From Poseidonocella sp. HB161398 (GTDB taxonomy: Bacteria; Pseudomonadota; Alphaproteobacteria; Rhodobacterales; Rhodobacteraceae), in NCBI RefSeq assembly GCF_005870025.1, contig NZ_VATA01000034.1, positions 1 to 64,000 on the forward strand: a stretch of DNA of 64,000 nucleotides, read 5' to 3'. Each line of letters opens with the position of its first letter. The stretch's first letter is position 1. A program made the translations under genes and the position numbers. The notes below the pieces were generated by a model, which saw only the letters and a program-made list of their open reading frames with translations, had not been told where the DNA came from and did no database searches. Shown piece by piece: positions 27,943 through 37,060 of this stretch.

Positions 27943-28725
27943 ATGAAGCCATCCGCGCGCCGTGACATGATCCGCCGCCTGGTCGACGAGGAGGGCGAGG
28001 TCGATGTCATCGCGCTTTCCGCCAGGTTCGACACGTCGCGCGAGACGATCCGGCGCGACCTGACCGAGCTGGACGCGGCGGGGCTGGTGCGCAAGTTCCA
28101 TGGCGGGGCGCGGCGGGCGCAGCTGGCCGCCGCCGAGCTGCCGGTCGAGGGCAGCTTCGCCTCGCGGATGGTGACGCAGGCGGCAGAGAAGGCGGCGATC
28201 GGGCGCCATGCGGCGGCGCTTTTCGAGGAGGGCGCGGTGCTGTTCGTCGATGCCGGCTCGACCACGATCGCCTTCGCCCGGGCGCTGGCGCGGCGCGGCG
28301 GCATCACGGTCATCACCAATTCCCCCGAGATCGCCGGGCTGATGGCGGCCTCCGAAGGGCGCAACCGGGCCTATCTGCTGGGCGGCGAGGTCGCCTCGGA
28401 AGGGCGCGAGACGCTGGGCGCTCTGGCGATCGAGCAGATCGCCAGCTTCACCGCCGGGCATGCGGTGCTGACCGTCGGCGCGGTGACGCAGGGGGGGATC
28501 ATGGATTACGACCTGCGCGAGACCGAGCTGGCGCGGACCATGGCGCATCGCGCCGCGCAGGTCACGGTGCTGGCCGACCACGCCAAGCTCGACCGCGCTG
28601 CGGTCTTCGAGGTGGCGCCTCTGGCGGTGATCGACCGGCTGGTGACCGACCGCGCGCCGCCTGCGGGGCTGGCGGCGGCGCTGCTGGCGGCCGGGGTCGA
28701 AATCGTGGTGGCGGGGACACCCTGA
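27943..28725 (+). CDS. DeoR-family transcriptional regulator (GlpR-like)
   Basis: The 260-residue protein has an N-terminal DeoR helix-turn-helix (DVIALSARFDTSRETIRRDLTELDAAGLVRKFHGGA) and a DeoR sensor domain. The domain shows FVDAGSTTIAFARAL, ITNSPEIAGLM and the effector segment GGIMDYDLRETELARTM, with VLADHAKLDR. This is the architecture of GlpR, which responds to glycerol 3-phosphate. The next genes encode a G3P-type dehydrogenase pair and a kinase, so control of this cluster and perhaps ugp is likely. GGAGG lies 9 bases before the ATG at 27943. A terminator follows. Confidence 0.9.
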   Translation: MKPSARRDMIRRLVDEEGEVDVIALSARFDTSRETIRRDLTELDAAGLVRKFHGGARRAQLAAAELPVEGSFASRMVTQAAEKAAIGRHAAALFEEGAVLFVDAGSTTIAFARALARRGGITVITNSPEIAGLMAASEGRNRAYLLGGEVASEGRETLGALAIEQIASFTAGHAVLTVGAVTQGGIMDYDLRETELARTMAHRAAQVTVLADHAKLDRAAVFEVAPLAVIDRLVTDRAPPAGLAAALLAAGVEIVVAGTP

Positions 28726-28733
28726 GCTTGCCT

Positions 28734-28761
28734 GCATCCGGGCATGAATCTGCCCGGATGC
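28734..28761 (+). terminator. Intrinsic-type terminator after the DeoR gene
   Basis: GCATCCGGGC (28734-28743) and GCCCGGATGC (28752-28761) form a perfect 10-bp stem with an 8-base loop, 8 bases after the stop. GGCTATTTTAGG follows, giving a short T-rich tail. Confidence 0.6.
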
Positions 28762-28890
28762 GGCTATTTTAGGCATCTGATTGACCATACGGCCGATATT
28801 TTCCGGGTAATATTGTGGATACGGTCAAAAAGGTGCACGGCTCGACCCGCGCCCCGGACGCCGGAGGCGGACGGATAATGGAGGCGGAAC

Positions 28891-30282
28891 TTGGTCGGGG
28901 CAGGCACGGACGCGGATGTGGCGATCATCGGGGCCGGGGTGGTCGGCTGCGCGATGGCGCGGCGCTTTGCGCTGGAAGGCGCGCGGGTCGCGGTGATCGA
29001 GGCGGCGCCCGACATTCTCTCCGGCGCCTCCAAGGCCAATAGCGCGATCCTGCATACCGGCTTCGACGCGCCGCCGGGCTCGCTGGAGCTCGCCTGCATG
29101 CAGGACGGCTACCGCGAATACATGGAGATCCGCGGCGCGATGAACCTGCCGGTTCTGGAGACCGGCGCGATGGTCGCCGCCTGGACCGCCGAGGAAGAGG
29201 CGCGGCTGCCCGCGCTGCTGGCCCAGGCGCATGGCAATGGCGTCGGGGATGCAAGGATCGTCACCGGCGCCGAGGCGCTGGAGCGCGAGCCGCAGATCGC
29301 CCCCTCGGTCCGCGCCGCGCTGCTGGTCCCGCGCGAGCATCTGGTCGATCCCTGGTCGGCGCCCTTGGCCTATGCCACCCAGGCGAAGATGCTGGGCGCG
29401 CGCTTCCTCTTCAACGCGCCGCTTTCGGCGGCGCGGCGCGAGGGCGGGATCTGGCACCTGCAGGCGGGCGACACGGCCCTGACCGCGGCCAGCGTCGTCA
29501 ATTGCGCGGGCAACCAGGGCGACCGGATCGAGGCGCTGCTGCTCGGCCGGTCGCGTTTCGAGATCCGCCCCCGCAAGGGGCAGTTCGTGGTCTTCGACAA
29601 GGCCTCCGCCGCGCTCCTGCGCACCATCCTGCTGCCGGTGCCGACCGAGCGGACCAAGGGCGTGGTGCTGACCCGGACGATCTTCGGCAACCTGCTGGTC
29701 GGCCCCACCGCCGAGGAGCAGGAGGACCGCGAGCGCCCCGAAGTGACCCGCCCCGAGCTGGAGACGCTGATCGCCCATGCCGGCCGGCTGGTCCCGGGAC
29801 TGGCGGAGATGCCGGTCACGGCGGTCTATGCCGGGCTGCGCCCCGCCTCCGACCGTAAGGAATACCGCGTCCATGCCGAGCCGGAGCAGGGCTATTTCTG
29901 CGCCGGCGGCATCCGCTCCACCGGGCTGACCGCGGCGCTCGGCATCGCGCGCCATGTCTTCGGGCTCTGGCAGGGGGCGGGCCATGCCGCCGCGCCGCCC
30001 GCCGATCCGCCGGTGCCGGTGATGCCGAACCTCGCCGAGCACCTGCCGCGCGACTGGCAGGCGCCGGGCCATGACGGCATCGTCTGCCATTGCGAGATGG
30101 TCACCGCGCGCGAGATCCGCGCCGCGCTCGACAGCCCGCTGCCGCCCGGGGATTTCGGCGGGCTGCGCCGCCGCACCCGCTGCGCGATGGGCCGCTGCCA
30201 GGGCTTCAACTGCCTCGCGCGGCTGTCCTCGATGGCCGATGACCGGCTCTCCCGGCCGATCGCCGCGGAGGCCGGGGCATGA
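28891..30282 (+). CDS. FAD-dependent glycerol-3-phosphate-type dehydrogenase with C-terminal [2Fe-2S] BFD domain
   Basis: The 463-residue protein has an N-terminal FAD fold (DVAIIGAGVVGCAMARR) and a DAO/GlpD-type body (SKANSAILHTGFD, VNCAGNQGD, RPRKGQFVVFDK, TVFGNLLVGPT-like TIFGNLLVGPT). A C-terminal bacterioferredoxin-type domain has HCEMVT and RCAMGRCQGFNC, with four Cys in total. Close relatives lie beside a second flavoprotein and a kinase in glycerol clusters, as here. The start is a TTG at 28891, six bases after GGAGG; the ATG at 28878 is out of frame. Its stop overlaps the next gene (ATGA). Confidence 0.82.
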   Translation: MVGAGTDADVAIIGAGVVGCAMARRFALEGARVAVIEAAPDILSGASKANSAILHTGFDAPPGSLELACMQDGYREYMEIRGAMNLPVLETGAMVAAWTAEEEARLPALLAQAHGNGVGDARIVTGAEALEREPQIAPSVRAALLVPREHLVDPWSAPLAYATQAKMLGARFLFNAPLSAARREGGIWHLQAGDTALTAASVVNCAGNQGDRIEALLLGRSRFEIRPRKGQFVVFDKASAALLRTILLPVPTERTKGVVLTRTIFGNLLVGPTAEEQEDRERPEVTRPELETLIAHAGRLVPGLAEMPVTAVYAGLRPASDRKEYRVHAEPEQGYFCAGGIRSTGLTAALGIARHVFGLWQGAGHAAAPPADPPVPVMPNLAEHLPRDWQAPGHDGIVCHCEMVTAREIRAALDSPLPPGDFGGLRRRTRCAMGRCQGFNCLARLSSMADDRLSRPIAAEAGA

Positions 30283-31499
30283 GCGGGCAGATCTGGGATG
30301 TCGCGATCATCGGCGGCGGGCCGGCCGGGCTCGGCGCCGCGGCGGAACTCAGGCGGCTGGGCGTCGCCCGCGTCGTGGTGCTGGAGCGGTTCGAGACGGC
30401 CGGGGGCATCCCGCGCCATTGCGGCCATCCGCCTTTCGGGCTGCGCGAATTCCGCCGCGTGCTGACCGGCCCGGCCTATGCCGCCCGGCTCGTCGAAGCG
30501 GCGGAGGCGGCCGGCGCCGAGATCCGCACCCGCACCAGCGTCACTGCGATCCGCCCCGGCGGGATCCTGGAGCTGGCCACCACCGACGGCCCGCAGGAGC
30601 TCCGCGCCCGGCGCATCCTGCTGGCCACCGGCAACCGCGAGACCACCCGCGCCCAGAGCCTGGTGCCCGGGATGCGTCCGGTCGGGGTGATGAACACCGC
30701 GGCGCTGCAGTCCTTCCTCTACGAGGAGGGCCGCGCGCCCTTCGCCCGGCCGGTGGTGATCGGCAGCGAGCTGGTCGCGCTCTCGGCGCTGCTGAGCTGC
30801 CGCCGCCACGGCATCCGCCCGGCCGCCATGGTCGAAACCCGGCCGCGGGTGCAGACCCGGCGGGCCTTCGGACTGCTGCCGCGCCTCTTCGGCGTGCCGC
30901 TCCATTGCGGCGCCGAGATCCTGGGGATCGAGGGCCGGGGCCGCGTCTCGGGCGTCCGGCTGCGGCTGGCGGACGGGACGGAGCATCGGATCGGCTGCGA
31001 CGGCGTGATCTTCTCGGGCCGCTTCACCCCCGAGGCGGCGCTGGCCCGCGCCAGCGGCCTGGCGCTCGATGCCGGCACGCAGGGCCCGCGGATCGATGCC
31101 GAGGGGCGCAGCTCCGATCCGCTGGTCTTCGTCGCGGGCAATGTGCTGCATCCGGTCGAGACCGCGGGCTACTGCTGGGACGAAGGGCGGCGCATGGCGC
31201 GGCGGATCGCGGCCGATCTGGCCGGGTCGCTGGCCGCGGAGGCGCCGCGCCCGGCGCTCGCGCCCGGGCCGGGGCTGCGCTATGTCGTGCCGCAGGCGCT
31301 GGTGCCGGGCCGCGCGGTGACGCTCAACCTCCGCGCCGAGGGACGGGTGCGCGGGAGGCTGGTCCTGGCCGGGCCGGAGGGCCGCGAATACGCCGCCGCC
31401 AGCGTCAATGCCGCGCCCGAGACGCCGCTGCGCCTCGACGTGCCCGCCCTTGCCGATCTGCCCGCCGAGCTGCATCTTCGGCTCGACAGGGAGGGCTGA
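30279..31499 (+). CDS. NAD(P)/FAD-dependent oxidoreductase, partner of the GlpD-like protein
   Basis: The 406-residue protein has an FAD fold (DVAIIGGGPAGLGAAAEL), a second nucleotide segment (PVVIGSELVALSALLS) and the FAD-closing motif DPLVFVAGNVLHPVETAGYCWDEGRRMA. These are as in the pyridine-nucleotide disulfide oxidoreductase class, but the redox CxxxxC is absent. About 90 beta-rich C-terminal residues follow. It overlaps the previous gene by 4 bases. It probably forms a complex with it, moving electrons between the flavin, the [2Fe-2S] centre and NAD(P) or quinone. Similar gene pairs occur in glycerol clusters of other bacteria. Confidence 0.8.
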   Translation: MSGQIWDVAIIGGGPAGLGAAAELRRLGVARVVVLERFETAGGIPRHCGHPPFGLREFRRVLTGPAYAARLVEAAEAAGAEIRTRTSVTAIRPGGILELATTDGPQELRARRILLATGNRETTRAQSLVPGMRPVGVMNTAALQSFLYEEGRAPFARPVVIGSELVALSALLSCRRHGIRPAAMVETRPRVQTRRAFGLLPRLFGVPLHCGAEILGIEGRGRVSGVRLRLADGTEHRIGCDGVIFSGRFTPEAALARASGLALDAGTQGPRIDAEGRSSDPLVFVAGNVLHPVETAGYCWDEGRRMARRIAADLAGSLAAEAPRPALAPGPGLRYVVPQALVPGRAVTLNLRAEGRVRGRLVLAGPEGREYAAASVNAAPETPLRLDVPALADLPAELHLRLDREG

Positions 31500-31502
31500 G
31501 CC

Positions 31503-32897
31503 TTGCGGATCCTCGCGCTCGACCAGGGCACCACCTCGACCCGCGGCCTCCTGGCCGACGACCGGGGCGGCGCCCGCATCGTCCATGCGCTCCGCCATGC
31601 CCAGCATTTCCCCGCCGCCGACCGGGTGGAGCAGGACCCGGCCGAGCTGCTGGGAAACCTGCGCGCGGTGATCGCCGCGGCCGGGCCGATCGATGCCATC
31701 GCGCTGGCCAACCAGGGCGAGAGCTGCCTGGCCTGGGACGCGCTGACCGGCGAGGCGCTGTCGCCGGTGCTGGTCTGGCAGGACCGGCGCACCGAGGCGC
31801 AGCTGGCCGCCATGAAAGCCTCCGAGGCGCTGGTGCGCGCGCGGGCCGGTCTGCCGCTCGATCCCTATTTCTCCGCCTCGAAGCTCGGCTGGCTGATGGC
31901 GCAGTCCGAACCGGTCCGGGCGGCGCATCGCGCCGGGCGGCTGCGGCTCGGCACCACGGATGCCTATTTCCTGCAGAACCTCGCGGGCGTCGCGGCCACC
32001 GATATCACCACCGCCTCGCGCACGTCGCTGATGTCGCTGGAGACCGGGCAATGGGACCCGGAGCTCTGCGCCCTTTTCGGCGTGCCCGTCGACTGCCTGC
32101 CGGAGATCCGCCCCACCGCCGGAGAATTCGGCCGGATCGGCGGCGTGCCGGTCATGGCGGCGGCGGTGGACCAGCAGGCGGCGCTCTACGGCCATGGCTG
32201 CCGCGCGCCGGGCGATGCCAAGATCACCTTCGGCACCGGCGCCTTCGCGCTGGCGCTGACCGCGGGGCGGGGCAGGGTGCCCGAGGGCCTCCTGCCGACC
32301 ATCGCCTGGCAGATCGGCGCCGAGACCGCCCATGCCGTCGAGGGCGGCGTCCATGCCGCGGGCGCGGCGGTGGAATGGGCGATGCGGATCGGGCTGCTGG
32401 ACGGTCCCGAGGCGCTTTCGGGCTTCGGGGCGCCGCCCGCGATCGACCGCGGCCTGGCCTTCGTCCCGGCGCTTTCGGGACTGGCCGCGCCCTATTGGGA
32501 CGGCAGCGCGGCGGGGATGTACCTTGGTATGACCGGCGCGACCAGCCGGGCCGACATGGCGCAGGCGCTGGTCGAGGGGATCGCGCTGCGCGCCGCGCAG
32601 ATCGTCGCGCGGATGGCCGAGGGGGCGCCGGTCGCGCGGATCTCGGTCGATGGCGGGCTGGCCCGCTCGGGCTATCTCTGCCAGATGCTGGCCGATGCCA
32701 CCGGCGCGGCGATCCTGCGCCCGGGCCATGACGAACTGACCGCGCTCGGCGCCGCGCAGCTTGCCGCGGCCGCGCTCGGCGCGCCGCTTCCGGCGCTGCC
32801 GCCGCGTGACGAAATCGCTCCGCGGGACACGGACCGGGAGGCGCGGATGGCGCGCTTTGCCGATGCCGTGGACCGCGCCCGCGGCTGGCGGAGATGA
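31503..32897 (+). CDS. FGGY-family carbohydrate kinase (glycerol kinase-like)
   Basis: The 464-residue kinase opens LALDQGTTSTRG (phosphate-1 motif of the actin-like ATPase fold) and continues with ALANQGESCLAWD, VLVWQDRRTE and DQQAALYGHG. It then has KITFGTGAF and the C-terminal FGGY marks DGGLARSGYLCQMLAD and GAAQLAA. The beginning resembles glycerol kinase, but the protein is about 30 residues shorter. Context with the dehydrogenase pair and DeoR regulator favours glycerol; another polyol is possible. The start is a TTG at 31503, three bases after the previous stop, with GGAGGG upstream. Confidence 0.82.
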   Translation: MRILALDQGTTSTRGLLADDRGGARIVHALRHAQHFPAADRVEQDPAELLGNLRAVIAAAGPIDAIALANQGESCLAWDALTGEALSPVLVWQDRRTEAQLAAMKASEALVRARAGLPLDPYFSASKLGWLMAQSEPVRAAHRAGRLRLGTTDAYFLQNLAGVAATDITTASRTSLMSLETGQWDPELCALFGVPVDCLPEIRPTAGEFGRIGGVPVMAAAVDQQAALYGHGCRAPGDAKITFGTGAFALALTAGRGRVPEGLLPTIAWQIGAETAHAVEGGVHAAGAAVEWAMRIGLLDGPEALSGFGAPPAIDRGLAFVPALSGLAAPYWDGSAAGMYLGMTGATSRADMAQALVEGIALRAAQIVARMAEGAPVARISVDGGLARSGYLCQMLADATGAAILRPGHDELTALGAAQLAAAALGAPLPALPPRDEIAPRDTDREARMARFADAVDRARGWRR

Positions 32898-33018
32898 GCC
32901 GCCGCGCCAACCTTCCGCGCCGTTCCGGCGCCGCCCCTGTGGGGCGCCCTGCCTCCATCTGCGGATCCGCGCGCTGCCGGGTCCGCGTCCCTCCATCCGC
33001 AAGAAGAAGACGAGTCCG

Positions 33019-34686
33019 ATGAGCCCTGCTGCCCGAAAGCTGCCCTTCACCTGCCGCAAGCTGCCCGCGACCAGTGCCCGCGGCGTCGTGGTGACCAACC
33101 ATCCGCTCGGCTCCGCGGCCGGGCAGGAGATGCTGGCGCTCGGCGGCAATGCCGTGGACGCGGCGGTCGCGGCGCTGCTGGCGCTGACCGTGGTCGAGCC
33201 GATGATGGTCGGCATCGTCGGCGGCGGCGTGGCGCATCTGCGCCTGCCCGACGGGCGGCACACGGTCTATGACTGCCTCTCCCAGGCGCCCGCGGCGGCG
33301 CGGCCGGACCAGTTCCGCCCGGTCTCCGACAGCCTGCCCGACTACATGGAGACCGAGGGCCGCCGCAATCTCGTCGGCGCGGCCTCGGTCGCGGTGCCGG
33401 GCAACCTGGCGGGCTGGTGCAAGATGCACGAGGCCCATGGCGCGCTGCCCTTCGCCGATGTCATCGCCCCGGCGATCCACCGTGCCGCCGCGGGCTTCCG
33501 CGCCACGAACTACCTCAGCGCGAATATCGAGCGCCACGCCGCGGACATGAGCGCCGATCCCGAGATCTCGGCGATCTTCCTGCCCGGCGGCCAGCCGGTG
33601 AAAGCCGGGGAGCGGATCGTCCAGGCCGACTATGCCGAGAGCCTGCGGCTGGTCGCGAAGGAGGGCGCCGCGGCGCTGCATGGCGGCGCGCTCGGCCGGG
33701 CGCTGGTCGACCGCCTGGCGCGGGACGGCGCGGAAGAGGGGCTGGTGTCGCTCGCCGATCTGGAAGGCTATGTCCCGCGCGAGCGCGAGGCGGTCTTCGG
33801 CAGCTATCGCGGCCATGACATCGCCGGGCCGCCGCCGCCCGCCTCCTCCGGGGTGCATGTGGCGCAGATGCTCAACATCCTCGAGGGCTACGACCTGGCG
33901 GCGATGGGCTTCGATTCCGCCGAGCGGCTGCATCTTCTGGCCGAGACCATCCGGGTCGGCTTCGAGGACCGCCGCGCCGCCTCGGGCGATCCCGATTTCG
34001 TCGACATCCCGGTGGAGAAGCTCATCTCCAAGGACTATGGCGAGGCCTGCCGCGGGCGGCTGCGCGGTGCGGGCGGCCCGGGCGCGGTGCCGCCGGGCTA
34101 CGAGAGCCGCAACACCACCCATATCACCGTGGCCGATGGGGACGGCATGATCGTCACCGCGACGCACACGATCAACGGGCTCTTCGGCGCGCGCTTCATG
34201 GTGCCGGGGACGGGGATGATCCCCAACAACTACATGTACAATTTCGATCCGCATCCCGGGAAGGCGCTGTCGGTCGCGCCGGGCAAGCGGGTGCCGACCT
34301 CGATGGCGCCGATGATCGTGCTGAAGGACGGCAGCCCGCGCTTCGCGCTGGGTCTGCCCGGGGCGCTGCGGATCTTCCCCTCGGCGATGCAGGCGATCCT
34401 GAATCTGGTCGATCACGGGATGACGGTGCAGGAGGCGGTCGAGGCGCCGCGGATCTGGACCGAGGGCGCGCATGTCGAGCTGGAGCCGGCCCATGCGCAC
34501 CACGCCGAGGCGCTGCGGGCGAAGGGGCACGAGGTGAAGATCGTGCCGCATATCGGCGGCGGGATGAACGCCATCGCCTTCGGCTCGGGCGGCGCGATGA
34601 CCGGCGCGGCCTGCTGGCGCGCCGACGGAACGGTCTTCGCGCTTGGCGGCGGCTTCGCCGACGAGGGCGTGGCCTTCCATATCTGA
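33019..34686 (+). CDS. Gamma-glutamyltransferase family protein (Ntn hydrolase)
   Basis: The 555-residue protein has the GGT N-terminal region (GVVVTNHPLGSAAGQEMLALGGNAVDAAVAALLALTVVEP). The autoprocessing site is NTTHITVAD, whose Thr near residue 367 would become the catalytic N-terminal nucleophile of the small subunit. The later motifs PNNYMYNFDP, GKRVPTSMAPMIV and GLPGALRIFPSAMQ are also present. Bacterial relatives include glutathione and cephalosporin acylases. No signal peptide is visible, unlike secreted GGTs, so it may act on a cytoplasmic gamma-glutamyl or amide substrate. It follows the kinase by 121 bases that contain a small GC hairpin (32932-32946). Confidence 0.85.
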   Translation: MSPAARKLPFTCRKLPATSARGVVVTNHPLGSAAGQEMLALGGNAVDAAVAALLALTVVEPMMVGIVGGGVAHLRLPDGRHTVYDCLSQAPAAARPDQFRPVSDSLPDYMETEGRRNLVGAASVAVPGNLAGWCKMHEAHGALPFADVIAPAIHRAAAGFRATNYLSANIERHAADMSADPEISAIFLPGGQPVKAGERIVQADYAESLRLVAKEGAAALHGGALGRALVDRLARDGAEEGLVSLADLEGYVPREREAVFGSYRGHDIAGPPPPASSGVHVAQMLNILEGYDLAAMGFDSAERLHLLAETIRVGFEDRRAASGDPDFVDIPVEKLISKDYGEACRGRLRGAGGPGAVPPGYESRNTTHITVADGDGMIVTATHTINGLFGARFMVPGTGMIPNNYMYNFDPHPGKALSVAPGKRVPTSMAPMIVLKDGSPRFALGLPGALRIFPSAMQAILNLVDHGMTVQEAVEAPRIWTEGAHVELEPAHAHHAEALRAKGHEVKIVPHIGGGMNAIAFGSGGAMTGAACWRADGTVFALGGGFADEGVAFHI

Positions 34687-34693
34687 GCGGTTC

Positions 34694-34740
34694 CGCTGGC
34701 GGCAGCCGTGGCCCGACCCGGCTGCCGCCAGCGCCCTTTC
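34694..34740 (+). terminator. Terminator after the gamma-glutamyltransferase gene
   Basis: A perfect 15-bp stem (34694-34708 with 34719-34733) and 10-base loop lie 7 bases after the stop codon and are followed by CCCTTTCCCC. It is one of the strongest hairpins in the window and closes the glycerol cluster. Confidence 0.7.
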
Positions 34741-35214
34741 CCCGATCGCAGCCGGATCGGGCCAGCCCTCTGCTCTGGCGGGGGCGCTGGCGTCGGAAGG
34801 CCGGAGCGCGAGGGTGTCTTGCGGTAGCTTGCCGGGCCGGGGATGGGCAGGTGCGCTGCGCCGCCAGTCCGAACGGCCGCGGTCATGCCGGCTTTTCGCG
34901 GAGGCCATCCGTCCTGCGTGAGAGTTCTGCGCAGAGGGCAGCGAGGGCCGGTCGCGTCCGCCGCGGATAGCGCGGCGCTGGCCGGGCTTTGGCCCATGTG
35001 GCGCACTGTCTCTTTCCGGGAGCAGGGTCCGTTATGCGCTGCCCGCTGGCGGAGGTCGCGCCACTTGCCGGTCTTCGCGGCGGAGATGGTGGCCTTCACT
35101 TGCGATCAGACCTTGCCGGGGAGATCTCTTGTTGCCACCGCCGCGTTTCCGCGCTGGAGGCGCAGGCCGACGGTCCGCAGGATCGGCGGGGCGCGGGCAA
35201 TGGCGCTGCTCCGG

Positions 35215-35283
35215 CCGAAGCGGGCTCCCGAGAGGGTCTGTCCCATGTTTCCTTTGTCCATCCGGCTCGGGAGCCCGCTTCGG
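35215..35283. repeat. 18-bp perfect inverted repeat with 33-base loop
   Basis: CCGAAGCGGGCTCCCGAG (35215-35232) recurs exactly inverted at 35266-35283. The loop (35233-35265) is T-rich for this DNA. It lies alone in a gene-free stretch about 240 bases before ridA. The loop is too long for a typical terminator. A protein-binding dyad, small RNA or remnant of a mobile element end are possibilities. Confidence 0.7.
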
Positions 35284-35433
35284 AGAGGATCGGTTTCCGG
35301 GGGCCGGATCAGGCCGGCGGGTCCCGCCCGGGGCAAGGGCCGTTCTGCAGCCCCGGGGCGTGCGCGCGGCCGTCCGGAAAAGCCGGAGGTGCCGCCCCCC
35401 CCAGTCCGCAAGGGCGATCCGTGCGCTGAAGCG

Positions 35434-35466
35434 GCCGGACCGCTCTTGCGGCCCTACCGGTCCGGC
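35434..35466 (+). promoter_or_regulatory. Hairpin in the ridA leader
   Basis: GCCGGACCG (35434-35442) pairs with CGGTCCGGC (35458-35466) across a 15-base loop, 55 bases before the ridA start codon. It could end a transcript coming from upstream or structure the ridA leader. Confidence 0.4.
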
Positions 35467-35520
35467 AGGAGGGCTGCTATCTGCGGGCCGGACAGCAGGG
35501 AACAGGAAAGGATCCATGCG

Positions 35521-35868
35521 ATGATTGAACGTCTCCATACCGGCGCCCGGATGAGCAAGATCGTCAAGCACAACGGCACCGTCTATCTGTGCGGCCAGGT
35601 CGGCGCGGGCGAGACCGTGGCCGAGCAGACCGCCGACTGCCTGGCGCGGGTCGACCAGCTGCTGGCCGAGGCCGGCTCGAGCCGGGAGCATATCCTGCAG
35701 GCGATCGTCTGGCTCTCGGACATGGCCGATTTCGCCGAGATGAACGCGGTCTGGGATGCCTGGGTGCCGGAAGGACACGCGCCGGCGCGGGCCTGCGGCG
35801 AAGCCAAGCTCGCCCGGGACGTGCTGAAGGTCGAGGTAATCGTCACCGCGGCGCTTGCCGAGGGCTGA
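35521..35868 (+). CDS. RidA family (YjgF/YER057c) protein
   Basis: The 115-residue protein has the family shape. It starts [18 protein letters not shown] and has [45 protein letters not shown]. It ends with [19 protein letters not shown], whose Arg is the conserved substrate-binding residue in RidA (imine/enamine deaminase) proteins. It belongs to a subgroup that may act on other small molecules. The start at 35521 is preceded by AGGAAAGG. The last 26 bases overlap the convergent MFS gene. Confidence 0.85.
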   Translation: MIERLHTGARMSKIVKHNGTVYLCGQVGAGETVAEQTADCLARVDQLLAEAGSSREHILQAIVWLSDMADFAEMNAVWDAWVPEGHAPARACGEAKLARDVLKVEVIVTAALAEG

Positions 35869-37060
35869 CCGGACCCTCGGAGCTGCCGCCGGCCAGGGCC
35901 ATCAGCGCAAGCCCGGCGGCGCTCAGCCCGGCCGCCAGGAGGATCGGCAGCGCGTAGCCGCCGCTCCGCTCGGCCAGGAAGGCGGTGACCGGCGGGGCGA
36001 GCATCTGGCCGGTGCCGTAGAGCAGGGTCAGCCGGGCCATCGCCTGGCCCGCCGCCTCGGGCTGCTTCAGCCCGGCCAGCAGCAGCGAGGTGGCGACGAT
36101 TGCCATGAAGCTGGCGCCGAAGAGCATCGCGGCGGCGAAGGAGGCGGCCAGTCCCAGGGGCAGGGCGAAGCCCGCCAGAGACAGGGCCTGCAGCGCCATC
36201 GCTGCCAGGAGCACCGGCATCAGCCCGGACCAGCGCGCGCAGGCCGAGGCGATCACCGGCCCGGCCGCGGTGGCGAGCCCGAGGATCACCCAGACCGAGG
36301 CCGCGGTGCCGCCGCCATGGCCCGCCGCGGCGAGGATGTCGACGGCGAAGGTTGCGCCTGCGGCATAGCCCCAGCCGGCCGCCAGGTAGCCCGCGCCGAA
36401 AAGCGCGAACCAGCGCGTCGCACCGCGGCTGCGCGGGGCGGGGCCGGACCCCGCGGCCTGCGCCGGGGCGGCGGGGGCGGGGCGGGGCACCAGCACCCAG
36501 GCCAGCGGCAGGAGGGCCGCGCCGAGCAGCGCGAAGGCGCTCCATTGCCCGGCCCAGCCGAGATGGCCGCCGAGCCCCAGCGTCACCAGCCCGCTGAGGC
36601 AGATGCCGAGGCCGAGGCCGGTGAAATGCGGACCCAGATCGGGGCGCGCGCCGCTGCGGCGCAGCCAGCCGAGCAGGAACTCTGCCGCCAGGAGCATGCC
36701 GCCCGCGCCGCTGAACCCGCCGAGATAGCGCGACAGCGCCCAGAGCCAGAGCCGGTCCGACAGCGCCATCATCGCCGTGCTGGCCACCGCGAGCACCAGG
36801 CAGGCGCGGAACACCGCCAGCCGCCGTGCCGGGTCGCGCAGCGCCGAAAGCAGCAGCACTGCCGAGAGATAGCCCGCATAGATCAGCGCGCCGAGCAGCC
36901 CGGCGGCCTGCTGGCCCAGCCCCGCCTCGGCCTGCATCACCGGCAGGAGCGGCGTATAGGCGAAGCGGGCGATGCCGATGGTCAGGAGATGCGCGGCGAT
37001 GCCGCCGAGAAAGGCGCGGCGGATCTGGCCGCGCGTCGCCCTGGATGCCGTCGCCGTCAT
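35843..37060 (-). CDS. YbfB/YjiJ family MFS transporter
   Basis: The 405-residue protein has twelve hydrophobic segments and the YbfB/YjiJ opening ([31 protein letters not shown]). The mid-family motifs [13 protein letters not shown] and [18 protein letters not shown] follow. The second half begins [22 protein letters not shown]. These are probable small-molecule exporters of unknown substrate. It converges with ridA, overlapping by 26 bases. A MITE-like element lies about 150 bases upstream of its start. Confidence 0.85.
   Translation of the reverse strand: MTATASRATRGQIRRAFLGGIAAHLLTIGIARFAYTPLLPVMQAEAGLGQQAAGLLGALIYAGYLSAVLLLSALRDPARRLAVFRACLVLAVASTAMMALSDRLWLWALSRYLGGFSGAGGMLLAAEFLLGWLRRSGARPDLGPHFTGLGLGICLSGLVTLGLGGHLGWAGQWSAFALLGAALLPLAWVLVPRPAPAAPAQAAGSGPAPRSRGATRWFALFGAGYLAAGWGYAAGATFAVDILAAAGHGGGTAASVWVILGLATAAGPVIASACARWSGLMPVLLAAMALQALSLAGFALPLGLAASFAAAMLFGASFMAIVATSLLLAGLKQPEAAGQAMARLTLLYGTGQMLAPPVTAFLAERSGGYALPILLAAGLSAAGLALMALAGGSSEGPVSPRQAPR

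Larger units (their letters stand above)
34741..35520. other. Gene-poor region with inverted repeats
   Basis: About 780 bases hold no convincing gene. One frame is open into ridA, but its translation is Arg/Pro-rich, has no family match and no ribosome site at its start. The stretch contains an 18-bp perfect inverted repeat at 35215-35283 and a 9-bp hairpin at 35434-35466. No transposase fragment was recognised. It might be a decayed gene, an untranslated RNA or a long leader. Confidence 0.4.

Noticed and set aside
28781-28828. TTGACC...GGTCAA dyad before the FAD dehydrogenase gene as a promoter or GlpR site
   Set aside because: The arms are six bases only, 36 bases apart, and no -10 box lies at the right distance from TTGACC.
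35215-35283. The 18-bp inverted repeat as a transcription terminator
   Set aside because: The 33-base loop is too long and no T-run follows either arm. The upstream gene already has a stronger terminator at 34694.
34843-35520. Upstream extension of the RidA frame
   Set aside because: RidA proteins are 115-130 residues. The extension is Arg/Pro-rich without homology, and a good ribosome site precedes 35521.
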